Shown: positions 37,284-45,541, numbered from the stretch's first letter. The stretch: 64,000 nt of DNA from Tepidibacillus decaturensis (GCF_001561915.1 NZ_LSKU01000001.1:285804-349803), one strand, 5' to 3'. Program-made: numbers and translations. Notes: a model not told the origin generated them from the letters alone.

Positions 37284-37377
37284 GGAACCGTACATGGACA
37301 AGCCCACGGGTGAGGGGCACAGGTTAATAATACATCTAGAGTTCATCCTAGGGCGGTAAATGAGAGGAGGTGAAAAC

Positions 37378-37887
37378 ATGTCGGTTGGTAAGGTATTAAA
37401 AGAGACACGAGGGCAAGAATCACAACTTCAAGTTTCATTCGATCTGAATGTAAGTCGTGAAAGTATCTCGGCTTATGAGACTGAAAGAGCAAAGATACCA
37501 GTGGATGTGTCGCAAAATATCGTCAAGAAGTTTGACAATCCTTGGTTTGCCATGGAAGTTGCTAATGAGTATACAGCAGGAACATGGGTACGAAAGCTTG
37601 ATGGAGAATTTGTAGATCTACATAGAGCAAGCGTGAAAGCCAAGACGGAAGAGGAGTTACAGGAGGCTATTGAAGCATTAAGAGGAATTTCGGTAGTCAA
37701 CTTAGCAAATTCCGTTAGTCCATCCGAGTTAGAAAAGATTAAAAAAACTTTGTTACAGGTAATCGATGCAATTTATGCGGCAAGTCATTTAGTGGCGATA
37801 TTAACAAAAGAGTATGGGTTCAGTTGGATTAAGCTCTGGCATGAACACTTCAAAAAGTTACAAGAAAGACATTACGTGAGGGGATAA
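37378..37887 (+). CDS. XRE-like DNA-binding phage protein
   Basis: 169 residues. N-terminal helix-turn-helix (QVSFDLNVSRESISAYETERAKIPVDVSQ), then a helical C-terminal domain. AGGAGGTG precedes ATG 37378. Early-region regulator of unknown target. Confidence 0.7.
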   Translation: MSVGKVLKETRGQESQLQVSFDLNVSRESISAYETERAKIPVDVSQNIVKKFDNPWFAMEVANEYTAGTWVRKLDGEFVDLHRASVKAKTEEELQEAIEALRGISVVNLANSVSPSELEKIKKTLLQVIDAIYAASHLVAILTKEYGFSWIKLWHEHFKKLQERHYVRG

Positions 37888-37889
37888 GG

Positions 37890-38000
37890 ATGGTAAGCAT
37901 GTTACTGCAAGCACTACGTGAAACAAACAACAACGATCTAGATACATTACACATTATTTTGGATTATGTGAGGAGGTATAAGAATGGGGAAGCTGATTGA
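37890..38000 (+). CDS. Small early phage protein (36 aa)
   Basis: Starts 2 bp after the previous stop with a GAGGGGATAAGG site and overlaps the next small gene. No recognised domain. Confidence 0.4.
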   Translation: MVSMLLQALRETNNNDLDTLHIILDYVRRYKNGEAD

Positions 38001-38133
38001 TGAAGTGCACTATTACTCTCGTGTTGTTAAGATGCTCAAGAACTCAAATGATCAAGAAGTAGCTGGAGCACTTAAGTATTACACTATGAGACTACGGCAA
38101 GTAAAAAGCCAATTAAAGGAGGCGATAGTATGA
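37984..38133 (+). CDS. Small early phage protein (49 aa)
   Basis: ATG 37984 follows GAGGAGGT at 37970-37977. Overlaps its neighbours at both ends (last stop overlaps the next ATG as GTATGA), a typical translationally coupled phage arrangement. Helical, basic; function unknown. Confidence 0.55.
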   Translation: MGKLIDEVHYYSRVVKMLKNSNDQEVAGALKYYTMRLRQVKSQLKEAIV

Positions 38134-38231
38134 AAAAGTTATTCGTATTTGTTGGAAAGGCAAAGGACTTAAAAGCAGCCATTGAAGCTGAAATGGAAAA
38201 AGCCGCTGCTCTCGCAAAGCAAACGGCTTAA
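38130..38231 (+). CDS. Small early phage protein (33 aa)
   Basis: ATG 38130 overlaps the previous TGA; AAAGGAGGCG is 5 bp upstream. Lys/Ala-rich amphipathic helix. Followed by a 84-bp gap before the recombinase. Confidence 0.5.
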   Translation: MKKLFVFVGKAKDLKAAIEAEMEKAAALAKQTA

Positions 38232-38315
38232 ATCAATAAGGCTATTTAGTAAAACACCCAATTTAATTTTACTAGATAGCCCTCAAAAATTCAAATTAAA
38301 CGGAGGGAATTATTA

Positions 38316-39251
38316 ATGAACGCAACTGTTTTAACGATGACAAATGATATGAGTCGTGAGGAATGGCTCAAAGCAAGACGTAATGGAATTGGTGGCAGTG
38401 ACGCTGCAGCGATTGCAGGTCTGAACAAATGGAAGTCTCCAGTGGCTGTCTACTTAGAGAAAACTGGAATGGTAGAAGTAGAAGAAGTAGTAAGTGAGGC
38501 AGCGTACTTTGGAACATTACTCGAAGATGTTGTAGCTCAGGAGTTTTCAAAGCGTACTGGTTTAAAAGTAAGAAGAAAAAATGCAATCCTTCAACATCCA
38601 GAGCATCCTTTCATGCTTGCAAATATCGATCGATTGATAGTTGGTGAAAACGTGGGTTTGGAGTGTAAGACCGCTTCTGAGTACATGAAGAACGAATGGA
38701 AGGATGACGAGATTCCTGCCGCTTATCTATTGCAAGTACAGCATTACATGGCTGTAACAGGTTATGAAGCGTGGTGGATCGCCGTGCTGATCGGTGGAAA
38801 TAAGTTCATCTACAAGAAGATCGAACGCGATGAAGAAATCATTGAGTTTCTGATTAACATTGAAAAAGACTTCTGGGAGAATCATGTTCTTAAGCAAAAT
38901 CCACCAATGTTCGATGGCTCTGAGGCATCTAGTAGTTTGCTTAAAACTTTATATCCAACAGCTGAACCTGATAGCGAGATAGAACTTGAAAGTGAAGCTG
39001 ATGTATTGATTGAAGCTTTAGAAGAAGTCAGCGAAGAACTAAAGCAGCTAGAAGAAAAGAAAACAGAGTATGAGAATCGCTTAAAAGCCATGCTTGGTGA
39101 ATATGAAAAAGGATTTTCTAATTACCATGTTATCACTTGGAAAACAGTAAACTCAACTAAATTTGATAGTAAAACATTCAAAAAAGATCATCCTGATCTG
39201 TTTGAAAAATACGCTAAGCAATCATCTTACCGTAGATTTTCAATCAAATAG
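38316..39251 (+). CDS. YqaJ-family viral recombinase (exonuclease)
   Basis: 311 residues. RRNGIGGSDAAAIAGLNKWKSP, EVAYFGTLLEDVVA-like Glu, MLANIDRLIVGENVGLECKTAS (Asp, Glu-x-Lys nuclease centre) and LLQVQHYMAVTG. Lambda-exonuclease fold that makes 3' tails for RecT. C-terminal coiled coil (about 225-270). GGAGGG site. Confidence 0.93.
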   Translation: MNATVLTMTNDMSREEWLKARRNGIGGSDAAAIAGLNKWKSPVAVYLEKTGMVEVEEVVSEAAYFGTLLEDVVAQEFSKRTGLKVRRKNAILQHPEHPFMLANIDRLIVGENVGLECKTASEYMKNEWKDDEIPAAYLLQVQHYMAVTGYEAWWIAVLIGGNKFIYKKIERDEEIIEFLINIEKDFWENHVLKQNPPMFDGSEASSSLLKTLYPTAEPDSEIELESEADVLIEALEEVSEELKQLEEKKTEYENRLKAMLGEYEKGFSNYHVITWKTVNSTKFDSKTFKKDHPDLFEKYAKQSSYRRFSIK

Positions 39252-39264
39252 AGATGTGAAGATA

Positions 39265-39681
39265 ATGGACTCATTAGGGAAAATCAAAAAGATAGAAGAA
39301 GTTTTTGATCTAAAAGTTGATAATTATGGTTTCCGAAGAATGGGTGGTTACAAAGTAGAAACGGATGTTCATGTCATTCAGGTTTTAATCCAAAACTATC
39401 AATCCTGTTGTGAAAGTTGGGGATATTTTTCGAGTGATGATGATTTAAGCCATTTCGTAGGAGCTGAACTTAAAGAAATAGATCTGACTGATACAGCCTT
39501 GAATAAACAAAAAGTTGAAGAAAGTGATTACTACAGTGATGGCGGAGGAATACAATTCGTAGATTTCGTCACAACCAATGGAGTATTTCAATTAGCTGTA
39601 TATAACGCTCATAACGGGTATTACGGCCACGATATTTTAGTATTAAAAGATAATGAGATTATTTTAGACGAAACTTTATAA
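39265..39681 (+). CDS. Phage protein, possibly DUF7448-like
   Basis: 138 residues from ATG 39265. C-terminal half (FVGAELKEIDL..., GIQFVDFVTTNGVFQLAVYNAHNGYYGHDILV) resembles small beta-rich DUF7448-type phage proteins; weak match from memory. Inserted between exonuclease and annealase genes. Ribosome site weak. Confidence 0.5.
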   Translation: MDSLGKIKKIEEVFDLKVDNYGFRRMGGYKVETDVHVIQVLIQNYQSCCESWGYFSSDDDLSHFVGAELKEIDLTDTALNKQKVEESDYYSDGGGIQFVDFVTTNGVFQLAVYNAHNGYYGHDILVLKDNEIILDETL

Positions 39682-39697
39682 AGTGAGGCGATTTACT

Positions 39698-40528
39698 ATG
39701 GCAAAACCACAAGATGTAAAGAATCAGTTAGCAAACAGAGCAAACGGACAAGCTCCTACATCATCACCAGCCCAAACAATTGAGGCTTATTTAAAAGCAA
39801 TGGCACCTAAAATTAAAGAAGCACTACCTAAACATATGGATATTGACCGTATGACTCGAATTGCTCTGACAACAATCAGAACAAATCCTAAATTGCTACA
39901 ATGTTCCGTTCCTTCTTTAATGGGAGCTGTCATGCAAGCAGCGCAACTTGGATTGGAACCTAATCTAATTGGACACTGTTACATCATTCCTTACGGTCAA
40001 GAGGCCACTTTCATCATTGGATATAAAGGAATGATTGATCTAGCCCGTAGATCTGGTCATATTGAAAGCATTTATGCTCATGCAGTTTACGAGAATGATG
40101 ATTTTGAATATGAGTATGGATTACACCCTAAACTCACTCACAAGCCTGCAATGAAAGAACGTGGGCAAATGGTTGGGGTATACGCAGTCGCTCATTTCAA
40201 AGATGGTGGATACCAGTTTGAATTTATGCCAATCGAAGAGATTGAGAAACGACGTCAACGTTCTAAGGCTTCAAAAAATGGCCCGTGGATCACGGACTAC
40301 GAAGAGATGGCTAAAAAGACAGTAGTAAGGCATATGTGGAAGTACTTGCCTATCAGTATTGAGATTCAACAACAAGCATCACAAGATGAGGTTGTTCGGA
40401 AAGATATCACCAGTGATCCTGAGTACGTGGATGATGTAATTGATATTAGTCAACATCATGACATGGATCAAGTTGAACAAGCTGATCAAGAAACTGAAAT
40501 CAATGAATTATTCGATGGACAGGTTTAA
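39698..40528 (+). CDS. recT: RecT-family single-strand annealing protein
   Basis: 276 residues. TSSPAQTIEAYLKAMAPKIKEALPKHMD, ARGNPKLLQCSVPSLMGAVMQAAQLGLEP-like core and IIGYKGMIDLARRSG, the diagnostic RecT block. Start ATG 39698 with GTGAGGCG upstream. Works with the YqaJ exonuclease. Confidence 0.95.
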   Translation: MAKPQDVKNQLANRANGQAPTSSPAQTIEAYLKAMAPKIKEALPKHMDIDRMTRIALTTIRTNPKLLQCSVPSLMGAVMQAAQLGLEPNLIGHCYIIPYGQEATFIIGYKGMIDLARRSGHIESIYAHAVYENDDFEYEYGLHPKLTHKPAMKERGQMVGVYAVAHFKDGGYQFEFMPIEEIEKRRQRSKASKNGPWITDYEEMAKKTVVRHMWKYLPISIEIQQQASQDEVVRKDITSDPEYVDDVIDISQHHDMDQVEQADQETEINELFDGQV

Positions 40529-40602
40529 TGTTTGAATATCAAATTCCATTCCCTTTTGAGTACAAGTGGATGGCCGCTGGAAACAAGAAACTTTATACAT
40601 AG
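40528..40602 (+). CDS. Possible 24-aa peptide
   Basis: ATG overlaps the RecT stop (TAATG), so it could be translated by coupling; Phe/Tyr-rich and no ribosome site of its own. May be a remnant. Confidence 0.25.
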   Translation: MFEYQIPFPFEYKWMAAGNKKLYT

Positions 40603-40652
40603 AAACGGTGGCAGCCGATGTCACCAAATTTTAGAAAGAAGGGTGAATAAAG

Positions 40653-41476
40653 TTGGCTGGAGCGTTTCAAACAAGTCGAGATATATTTAATCACCCTATA
40701 TGGCAGGATGTTATGAAGTTTCGTATTTTCTTTTACATCTACGGAAATGCCGTATTTGCCGAAGAAGGCATTAAGGTTGGAAATGTCCATGTTAAACGAG
40801 GTCAATTCTTAAAATCATATCGGAATCTAATTGATGAACTAGCATATACCGAAAATCGGAAAATCAAAAAATATCCACTTTCTAGTGTTCAAAGAAAAAT
40901 TAATCAATTAGTCGAAGAAAATCGATTGAAAATCGAAGAGACAGAACATGGAACACTATTCACAGTGGTAAATTACGAGTTATATCAAGGTTTAGACAAC
41001 TACAAAACAACAACTTGGAACAGCGTTGGAACAGCGTTGGAACAGCGTTGGAACAATAATAAAAAAGAAAAGAAAGATAAAAAAGATAATGTTGTTGTTG
41101 AAGAAAGCGAAGAAAAAAATCAGCGAGATTGATAGAGCAAAAATTTCTCGAGCGAAAAGGCAGTGGATTTTTTATCTCGCCGAAAGAATTTGAACAAATC
41201 CAAAACATTATAACAGCGAATATTGACCTTGACGACGTGCTGCGGTGGATCGACGAAGCATTCGACACCTACAAGCCGAAGTTCCAAGGCGATACGATCA
41301 ATTCATTCGGATATTGCTACAAGCAAATCATGCAAAAACACTACAACAAAACAGAAAGGAGGAAGCCAAATGCAAAAACTGGATCTGACAGAACTACAGA
41401 TACGAGTGGACGAATTGAGGAAAGCTACTACGACCAATTTCCTGGACTCGTCAAAACAGTCAGAAACAACGTATGA
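40653..41476 (+). CDS. Phage replication protein, split by -1 frame change
   Basis: The first part (TTG 40653 to TGA 41132) has a helix-turn-helix replisome-organiser N terminus (FQTSRDIFNHPIWQ; SVQRKINQLVEENRLKI). The second part, in the -1 frame (to 41476), has the C-terminal domain LIEQKFLERKGSGFFISPKEF...WIDEAFDTYKP. The A7 run 41113-41119 allows joining either by one missing base or by slippage on A AAA AAT. A TTG at 41129 overlapping the stop could also restart. Joined length about 274 residues. Overlaps the loader gene by 107 bp. Confidence 0.7.
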
Positions 41477-42215
41477 CTGTCCAAAGTGCAAGGACGCAGG
41501 GTTCATAGTAGACGGCTGGACAGCAAGAGAGTGTTCGTGTATGGAGCAAAAGCGACTAAATGCGCGCATTAAAAACGCGATGATTCCAGACGAATTCAAA
41601 GATGCTAGATTCGACACTTACAAGATTACGAACGATGCTCAAAAAACGCTATATGATGCAATGACTCAATATCTCAAAGAGTTTGCTGACATCAAAGATC
41701 AATCATCTAATAGCATTGGATTTATCGCTGCGTTTGGAGAGCAACGGTTAAAAGAAATCAAAGACAAAACGCTACGAGCGAAGATGAAGAAGATACATAA
41801 CAACTTTGGGCTTGGCAAGACACATCTTCAAGTCGCTGCAGCAAAATGGTTGATGAGACATGGATATCCAACGCTTGTTGTGTCTGATGTTTCACTCATG
41901 GAAGATCTATCAGCATCAAGAACATATGATGATAACGGAATCGATTTCAATAAGATTCTAGGTGGAGTGATTCAAACACCTGTTCTTGTTTGGGACGACA
42001 TTGGAAAAGTAAAAACGAGCGGATTTAGGCTAGATATGTACTATCAAATCATCAATGAGCGATATAAAACAAAAAGACCGATCATTTTTTCATCGAACGA
42101 AGACCTAGAGACGTTAACAGAAAAGATCGGTGATGCGGCTGCTAGTAAACTGTTCGGAATGTCTAAAGGACGAATATATGCAGTCGAAGGCGAAGACTTT
42201 AGATTGAAAGGGTGA
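41370..42215 (+). CDS. DnaC/DnaI-like helicase loader ATPase
   Basis: 281 residues. N-terminal zinc ribbon (CPKCKDAGFIVDGWTARECSC), AAA+ with Walker A NNFGLGKTH and Walker B VLVWDDIGK, and sensor FSSNEDLE. Start ATG 41370 after AAGGAGG. Confidence 0.9.
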   Translation: MQKLDLTELQIRVDELRKATTTNFLDSSKQSETTYDCPKCKDAGFIVDGWTARECSCMEQKRLNARIKNAMIPDEFKDARFDTYKITNDAQKTLYDAMTQYLKEFADIKDQSSNSIGFIAAFGEQRLKEIKDKTLRAKMKKIHNNFGLGKTHLQVAAAKWLMRHGYPTLVVSDVSLMEDLSASRTYDDNGIDFNKILGGVIQTPVLVWDDIGKVKTSGFRLDMYYQIINERYKTKRPIIFSSNEDLETLTEKIGDAAASKLFGMSKGRIYAVEGEDFRLKG

Positions 42216-42220
42216 GCAAA

Positions 42221-42355
42221 ATGCCAATAGTGATCGAACCAAAAATTTCTGGATATTTGTTCAGACCACTAAATGTGACTGAAAAAGACGTTGAAGAATC
42301 GATGAAGGAAGTTCGTGAATTATTAAAGCAGTTGGAAATGGATGATTCAAAATGA
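42221..42355 (+). CDS. Small phage protein (44 aa)
   Basis: ATG 42221, AAAGGGTGAG upstream, 5 bp after the loader. C-terminal Glu/Lys helix. Unknown. Confidence 0.5.
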   Translation: MPIVIEPKISGYLFRPLNVTEKDVEESMKEVRELLKQLEMDDSK

Positions 42356-42422
42356 GAACGTCATCCTTTGGTTATTGCCGAAAAGCATTAATTTACCGTT
42401 TGGGTTAAAGGAGTGATCAACG

Positions 42423-42554
42423 ATGCCTGACGAGCTACTCGAAAAACTAGCAAACTATTACACGAGCGAATATGTCAAATTAAACAGACCGGAGATAGCT
42501 GCTATTCCGTTTGTAGAATGGCTTGAACGCCTTGGATGGGAGGTAGTGCAGTGA
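42423..42554 (+). CDS. Small phage protein (43 aa)
   Basis: ATG 42423 with AAAGGAGTGA upstream; stop overlaps the RusA GTG (GTGA). No domain recognised; coupling suggests it is a real gene. Confidence 0.5.
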   Translation: MPDELLEKLANYYTSEYVKLNRPEIAAIPFVEWLERLGWEVVQ

Positions 42555-42961
42555 TTCAATTTACGGTGTACGGAGAACCAGTGGCGCAGGGACGACCAAG
42601 AGCAACGACAATCAATGGCCACATTCGAATGTACGATCCTAAGAAGTCTAGTGACTACAAAGACTATGTTAGACTTGTAGCTTCTGAAAAAGCGCCAAAA
42701 CATCTTCTAACTGGTCAGATTGAAATGAAAGTGAGAATCTATAGACCAATACCCAAAAGTTTCAGCAAGAAGAAGACATCACAGGCTGAGTTAGGATTGA
42801 TTAGACCTACAACTAAACCCGATGCTGACAACTATCTAAAAGCTATTAAGGACGCTCTCAAGATGGTGATTTGGAAAGATGATAGCCAAGTAGTTGATGT
42901 TCAGATTGGCAAATGGTACAGCGAACGACCACGCATTGAAGTGCAAATCAGTGAAATTTAG
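42551..42961 (+). CDS. RusA-like Holliday junction resolvase
   Basis: 136 residues. VYGEPVAQGRPRATT, TKPDADNYLKAIKDAL and WKDDSQVVDVQIGK contain the conserved Asp residues of RusA. GTG 42551 is preferred: GGGAGGT is 6 bp upstream and encoded inside the longer ATG reading. Resolves recombination junctions made by RecT. Confidence 0.92.
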   Translation: MIQFTVYGEPVAQGRPRATTINGHIRMYDPKKSSDYKDYVRLVASEKAPKHLLTGQIEMKVRIYRPIPKSFSKKKTSQAELGLIRPTTKPDADNYLKAIKDALKMVIWKDDSQVVDVQIGKWYSERPRIEVQISEI

Positions 42962-42977
42962 AGAGGGGAAATCAAAA

Positions 42978-43643
42978 ATGGGATATATCGAATTTAAGTC
43001 TGTTGTAAAAAAAGTGAATTTAAAGCCGGGCGGAACAAAGGAAATTGTACTTGAAGTAACAGGAAGCGGTCTGAATGGTAAATTAGACATGCTTTCCGAA
43101 ATGATTGATCAAAAGGTTGAAGTTAGCCTAGATTCATTGATTGTATCGTATAACATTATACTAAATGCTAGAGATAATAAACCATTGATTACTTATCAAG
43201 TTGATGAAAATGGTATTGTATCCGAAGCAAAACCTGATCTTGAGCAACAGCAATTAACCTTAGGGCTTCCACCTGAAAAAGTAGAGACGAAGGAAGAAAC
43301 AGATGAAGTTGACAGAGATATTGTAGATGAATTCATCCGTAGTGGACTAGCACCTACATATGATGATCTAAAATATGATTTTGAAAATATTATGAAACGT
43401 AGATTTGATGGCGAATCGTACTTAAAAATGGCCCGTGAGCTTGAAATATCTTCTGGTAAGTTAGCCGAAGTTATCGATGAGTACAGAAAAAGAGTAGCTC
43501 CACTGGCTAAAAAGTGGAACGATTGGAGAGAAGAAAAAGGGATAGATACAACTGCTACCGAGCAAGAACAAAAAGATGTTGACAAGGAAACGACTGATGA
43601 TGATCAGGATAGCAAAGATGAAGGAAAGCAAGGAGCGGCCTAA
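42978..43643 (+). CDS. Phage early protein, unknown function
   Basis: 221 residues from ATG 42978 (AGAGGGG upstream). N-terminal beta-rich half, a helical middle with DGESYLKMARELEISSGKL (HTH-like), and an acidic Glu/Asp/Lys C-terminal tail. No family recognised. Confidence 0.6.
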   Translation: MGYIEFKSVVKKVNLKPGGTKEIVLEVTGSGLNGKLDMLSEMIDQKVEVSLDSLIVSYNIILNARDNKPLITYQVDENGIVSEAKPDLEQQQLTLGLPPEKVETKEETDEVDRDIVDEFIRSGLAPTYDDLKYDFENIMKRRFDGESYLKMARELEISSGKLAEVIDEYRKRVAPLAKKWNDWREEKGIDTTATEQEQKDVDKETTDDDQDSKDEGKQGAA

Positions 43644-43675
43644 CGCTGCTCCTTTAGAAAAGGAGGATGAACACG

Positions 43676-43738
43676 ATGCCTAAAGCGACATTGGAGTTTT
43701 CTAACAACGGAGGAGATGAGCCGTGGATCTATACGTGA
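43676..43738 (+). CDS. Possible 20-aa peptide
   Basis: ATG 43676 after AGGAGGATG; its end overlaps the next start. May serve mainly as a coupling leader. Confidence 0.3.
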   Translation: MPKATLEFSNNGGDEPWIYT

Positions 43739-43854
43739 TCAAGAAGTCAACAAATGAAGTTATTGTTTATCTTAAAAATGTGGATAAGATTGAGATTAAA
43801 CAATACAAAAATAAATACAGCAAGAATAAACGATTCAAAGTAGTTGTTAGATAA
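43723..43854 (+). CDS. Small basic phage protein (43 aa)
   Basis: GTG 43723 preceded by CGGAGGAGATGAG. Predicted beta-hairpins and Lys-rich tail (KNKRFKVVVR). A hairpin CCCTCA...TGAGAGG at 43862-43881 follows, possible terminator. Confidence 0.5.
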   Translation: MDLYVIKKSTNEVIVYLKNVDKIEIKQYKNKYSKNKRFKVVVR

Positions 43855-43929
43855 AAAAATCCCCTCAGCTAGTGAGAGGAAAATATGTTTGCTCATACAT
43901 ATTATATCACGGGTGAGGGGTGGTTGTAT

Positions 43930-44367
43930 ATGGAACAGCTGTCATTTTTAGAAAAAGAGATACCTAAATCTTTGTACGTAAGAAAAGTTGAACGTATTTT
44001 ATATGAGTATCCTGCTTTAAAGGCATCACAAGAAAATGAGAAAGAGTTAGAAAAAGCTGGACTTGGCAATCTATTCCCTTCTTTGATTAGTTCATATGAA
44101 GATAGTATAAGAGGAACAGACATTTCAAATACGACTGAGAAGTTTGGTATCAAGAGAGCTGAAAAAGCATTGAAAATCATGCAGATTGAAAGAGCGTTAA
44201 ATGCACTTAATCATGAAGAAAAAAGATTAGTTAAAGAAAAGTATTTCAATCCTGCATTCCCATCAGATATTAGAGTGTATACGTCATTAAATTTAGGTTC
44301 AACAGCTTATTATAAATTAAAGGATCAAACTATAAGAAAAGTAGCAACTGCCTTGAACATCATTTAA
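43930..44367 (+). CDS. ArpU-family late transcriptional regulator
   Basis: 145 residues, sigma-factor-like helical layout with a C-terminal helix-turn-helix (LNLGSTAYYKLKDQTIRKVATAL) and YPALKASQENEKELEKAG region typical of ArpU/RinA-type phage regulators. ATG 43930 is 4 bp after GTGAGGGG; earlier start 43885 lacks a site. Its probable binding sites are the repeats directly after its stop. Confidence 0.85.
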   Translation: MEQLSFLEKEIPKSLYVRKVERILYEYPALKASQENEKELEKAGLGNLFPSLISSYEDSIRGTDISNTTEKFGIKRAEKALKIMQIERALNALNHEEKRLVKEKYFNPAFPSDIRVYTSLNLGSTAYYKLKDQTIRKVATALNII

Positions 44368-44370
44368 AAC

Positions 44371-44428
44371 GCGTAGAAATCGCGTAGAAAATGCGTAGAG
44401 AAAGTGCTAATAAAACTGTTATTATGAT
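44371..44428 (+). promoter_or_regulatory. Late promoter with three 11-bp-phased activator repeats
   Basis: GCGTAGAAA at 44371 and 44382 and GCGTAGAGA at 44393, each starting exactly 11 bp apart. A -10 TATGAT is at 44423-44428 with no -35 consensus 17 bp upstream (GAAAGT). This is the signature of an activator-dependent promoter. It lies 4 bp after the ArpU stop. Confidence 0.7.
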
Positions 44429-44474
44429 ATCAAGTAAAAACTGTAATTATCTCATACTTTTTTCTCCCCCTTAT

Positions 44475-44504
44475 GGCCGTCCGAATGGGCGGTCTTTATT
44501 TTAT
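44475..44504 (+). terminator. Early terminator in the late leader
   Basis: GGCCGTCC, loop GAAT, GGGCGGTC (two G-U pairs), followed by TTTATTTTAT. It lies about 40 bp downstream of the late -10. Confidence 0.75.
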
Positions 44505-44514
44505 CTCGGATGTG

Positions 44515-44628
44515 ATGGTTATGTGTAATAAATGTGTGTGGGCTAGCCATGCTGGAAATAAGATTGTTTGTCCGTTCGTGCGGTGTATAAAGTTGGATGG
44601 GTGGAAGGCGGATAAAAATGCCGAATAG
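44515..44628 (+). CDS. Small Cys-rich (zinc-finger-like) phage protein, 37 aa
   Basis: Residues show C-x2-C then C-x4-C (CNKC, CPFVRC). Second in-frame ATG at 44521. Overlaps the HNH start by 11 bp. Similar tiny Cys-rich proteins precede HNH genes in other Bacillales phages (from memory). Weak ribosome site. Confidence 0.5.
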   Translation: MVMCNKCVWASHAGNKIVCPFVRCIKLDGWKADKNAE

Positions 44629-45004
44629 ACCATTGAAACCGTGTTCATATCCTGGATGCACGAACCTAACAAGAGAACGTTATTGTGAGAAGCATAAGAA
44701 ACAAGAACAGAAAAGATATGATGAACATCGTGGAACAGCTGCACAGAGAGGTTATGATTGGCGCTGGCAAAGATATTCTAAATATTTTCTTAAACAGCCT
44801 GAGAATGCGTTTTGCAAACTGCAATTCCCTGGATGCACTAGACTAGCGCAGTGTGTTGACCATATCGACCCTCCTGATGGACAGAACGACCCAAGATTTT
44901 GGGATACAAACAATCACCAAGCAGCATGCATCCATTGCAATAGCGTAAAGGGTCATAGGTATATTAAGGGTAAAGGATTGAATGGATGGTTTGAGAATGG
45001 ATAA
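44618..45004 (+). CDS. HNH endonuclease (packaging-associated)
   Basis: 128 residues. Zinc cysteines CSYPGC and YCEKH, then the HNH core CVDHIDPPDG...NNHQAACIHCNSVKG. HNH proteins located just before cos and terminase genes support DNA cleavage in HK97-type packaging. ATG 44618 chosen after the GGAAGGCGG site. Confidence 0.9.
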   Translation: MPNRPLKPCSYPGCTNLTRERYCEKHKKQEQKRYDEHRGTAAQRGYDWRWQRYSKYFLKQPENAFCKLQFPGCTRLAQCVDHIDPPDGQNDPRFWDTNNHQAACIHCNSVKGHRYIKGKGLNGWFENG

Positions 45005-45420
45005 GGTATATACATTAACTAAAAGGGCAGGCTGTAGATTTGCCTGAGCTTGATTAAAAGTATAAAAAATAACAAAACCCAAGGAAAATGCACCTTTTCT
45101 TGGGTTTGTTCCACGTTTGGGAACCTTAACTCACTTGCAGATATTTAGAATTATCCAGTATGGTTGCTGGGTTCTAAAATCACCAAGAGGTGCATTCTTG
45201 GCTTCTATGGGTGAGGCTATGACTTAAGCTGTTGTGGCTCAGCTTTTTTATTACCCCTCATAGCTCATAGCAACTAGGACACTAATGGGTCTACTTGGTT
45301 TATGTAGATTATCCAGTAGTGTTACCTAATTTTAAGGAACGAGGGAAGTTCAAAACCTGTGTCAAGAAGACCAGCTCCTTTCTCCCCTTCAAGGGTTATA
45401 TTAATTATATTAGAATTACC
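45005..45420. other. Non-coding region between HNH and cos, structured
   Basis: No convincing gene. It contains a hairpin of AACAAAACCCAAG with TTGGGTTTGTT (45073-45112), a hairpin TTTAGAA-CCAG...CTGG-TTCTAAA (45146-45178), a terminator-like AAGCTG...CAGCTT followed by TTTTA (45226-45250), and a repeated 11-mer ATTATCCAGTA at about 45150 and 45309. Origin unknown; could hold terminase-binding sites or an ncRNA. Confidence 0.5.
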
Positions 45421-45430
45421 TAATCCTAAC

Positions 45431-45520
45431 AATGGGGAGGGGGTAGGCAATCTCTACAAGGAGCAAGCCCTAGACCGGCGCCCCACCTTCGCGCGAGATT
45501 TTTTCCCAAAACTAAGTGCA
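45431..45520. other. Candidate cos site
   Basis: A locally GC-rich island in AT-rich DNA: GGGGAGGGGGTAGG, then GACCGGCGCCCCACC and TTCGCGCGAG followed by a T6CCC-AAAA stretch. Located between HNH and TerS, where HK97-type cos phages of Firmicutes have their cohesive ends. The cut position cannot be read from sequence. Confidence 0.55.
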
Positions 45521-45541
45521 TTTAGAAAAGAGGTGATGACC

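Noticed and set aside
37294..37359. 21-codon frame before the XRE-like gene at 37378
   Set aside because: No ribosome site at a useful distance and no recognisable sequence.
44371..44401. CRISPR-like short repeats
   Set aside because: Only three 9-bp units with 2-bp gaps; this is an activator-site pattern, not repeat-spacer architecture. I saw no CRISPR array in the window.
45005..45420. Group I/II intron or insertion sequence between HNH and terS
   Set aside because: No intron core motifs, no transposase, no terminal inverted repeats with target duplication, and the HNH gene is a free-standing packaging type.
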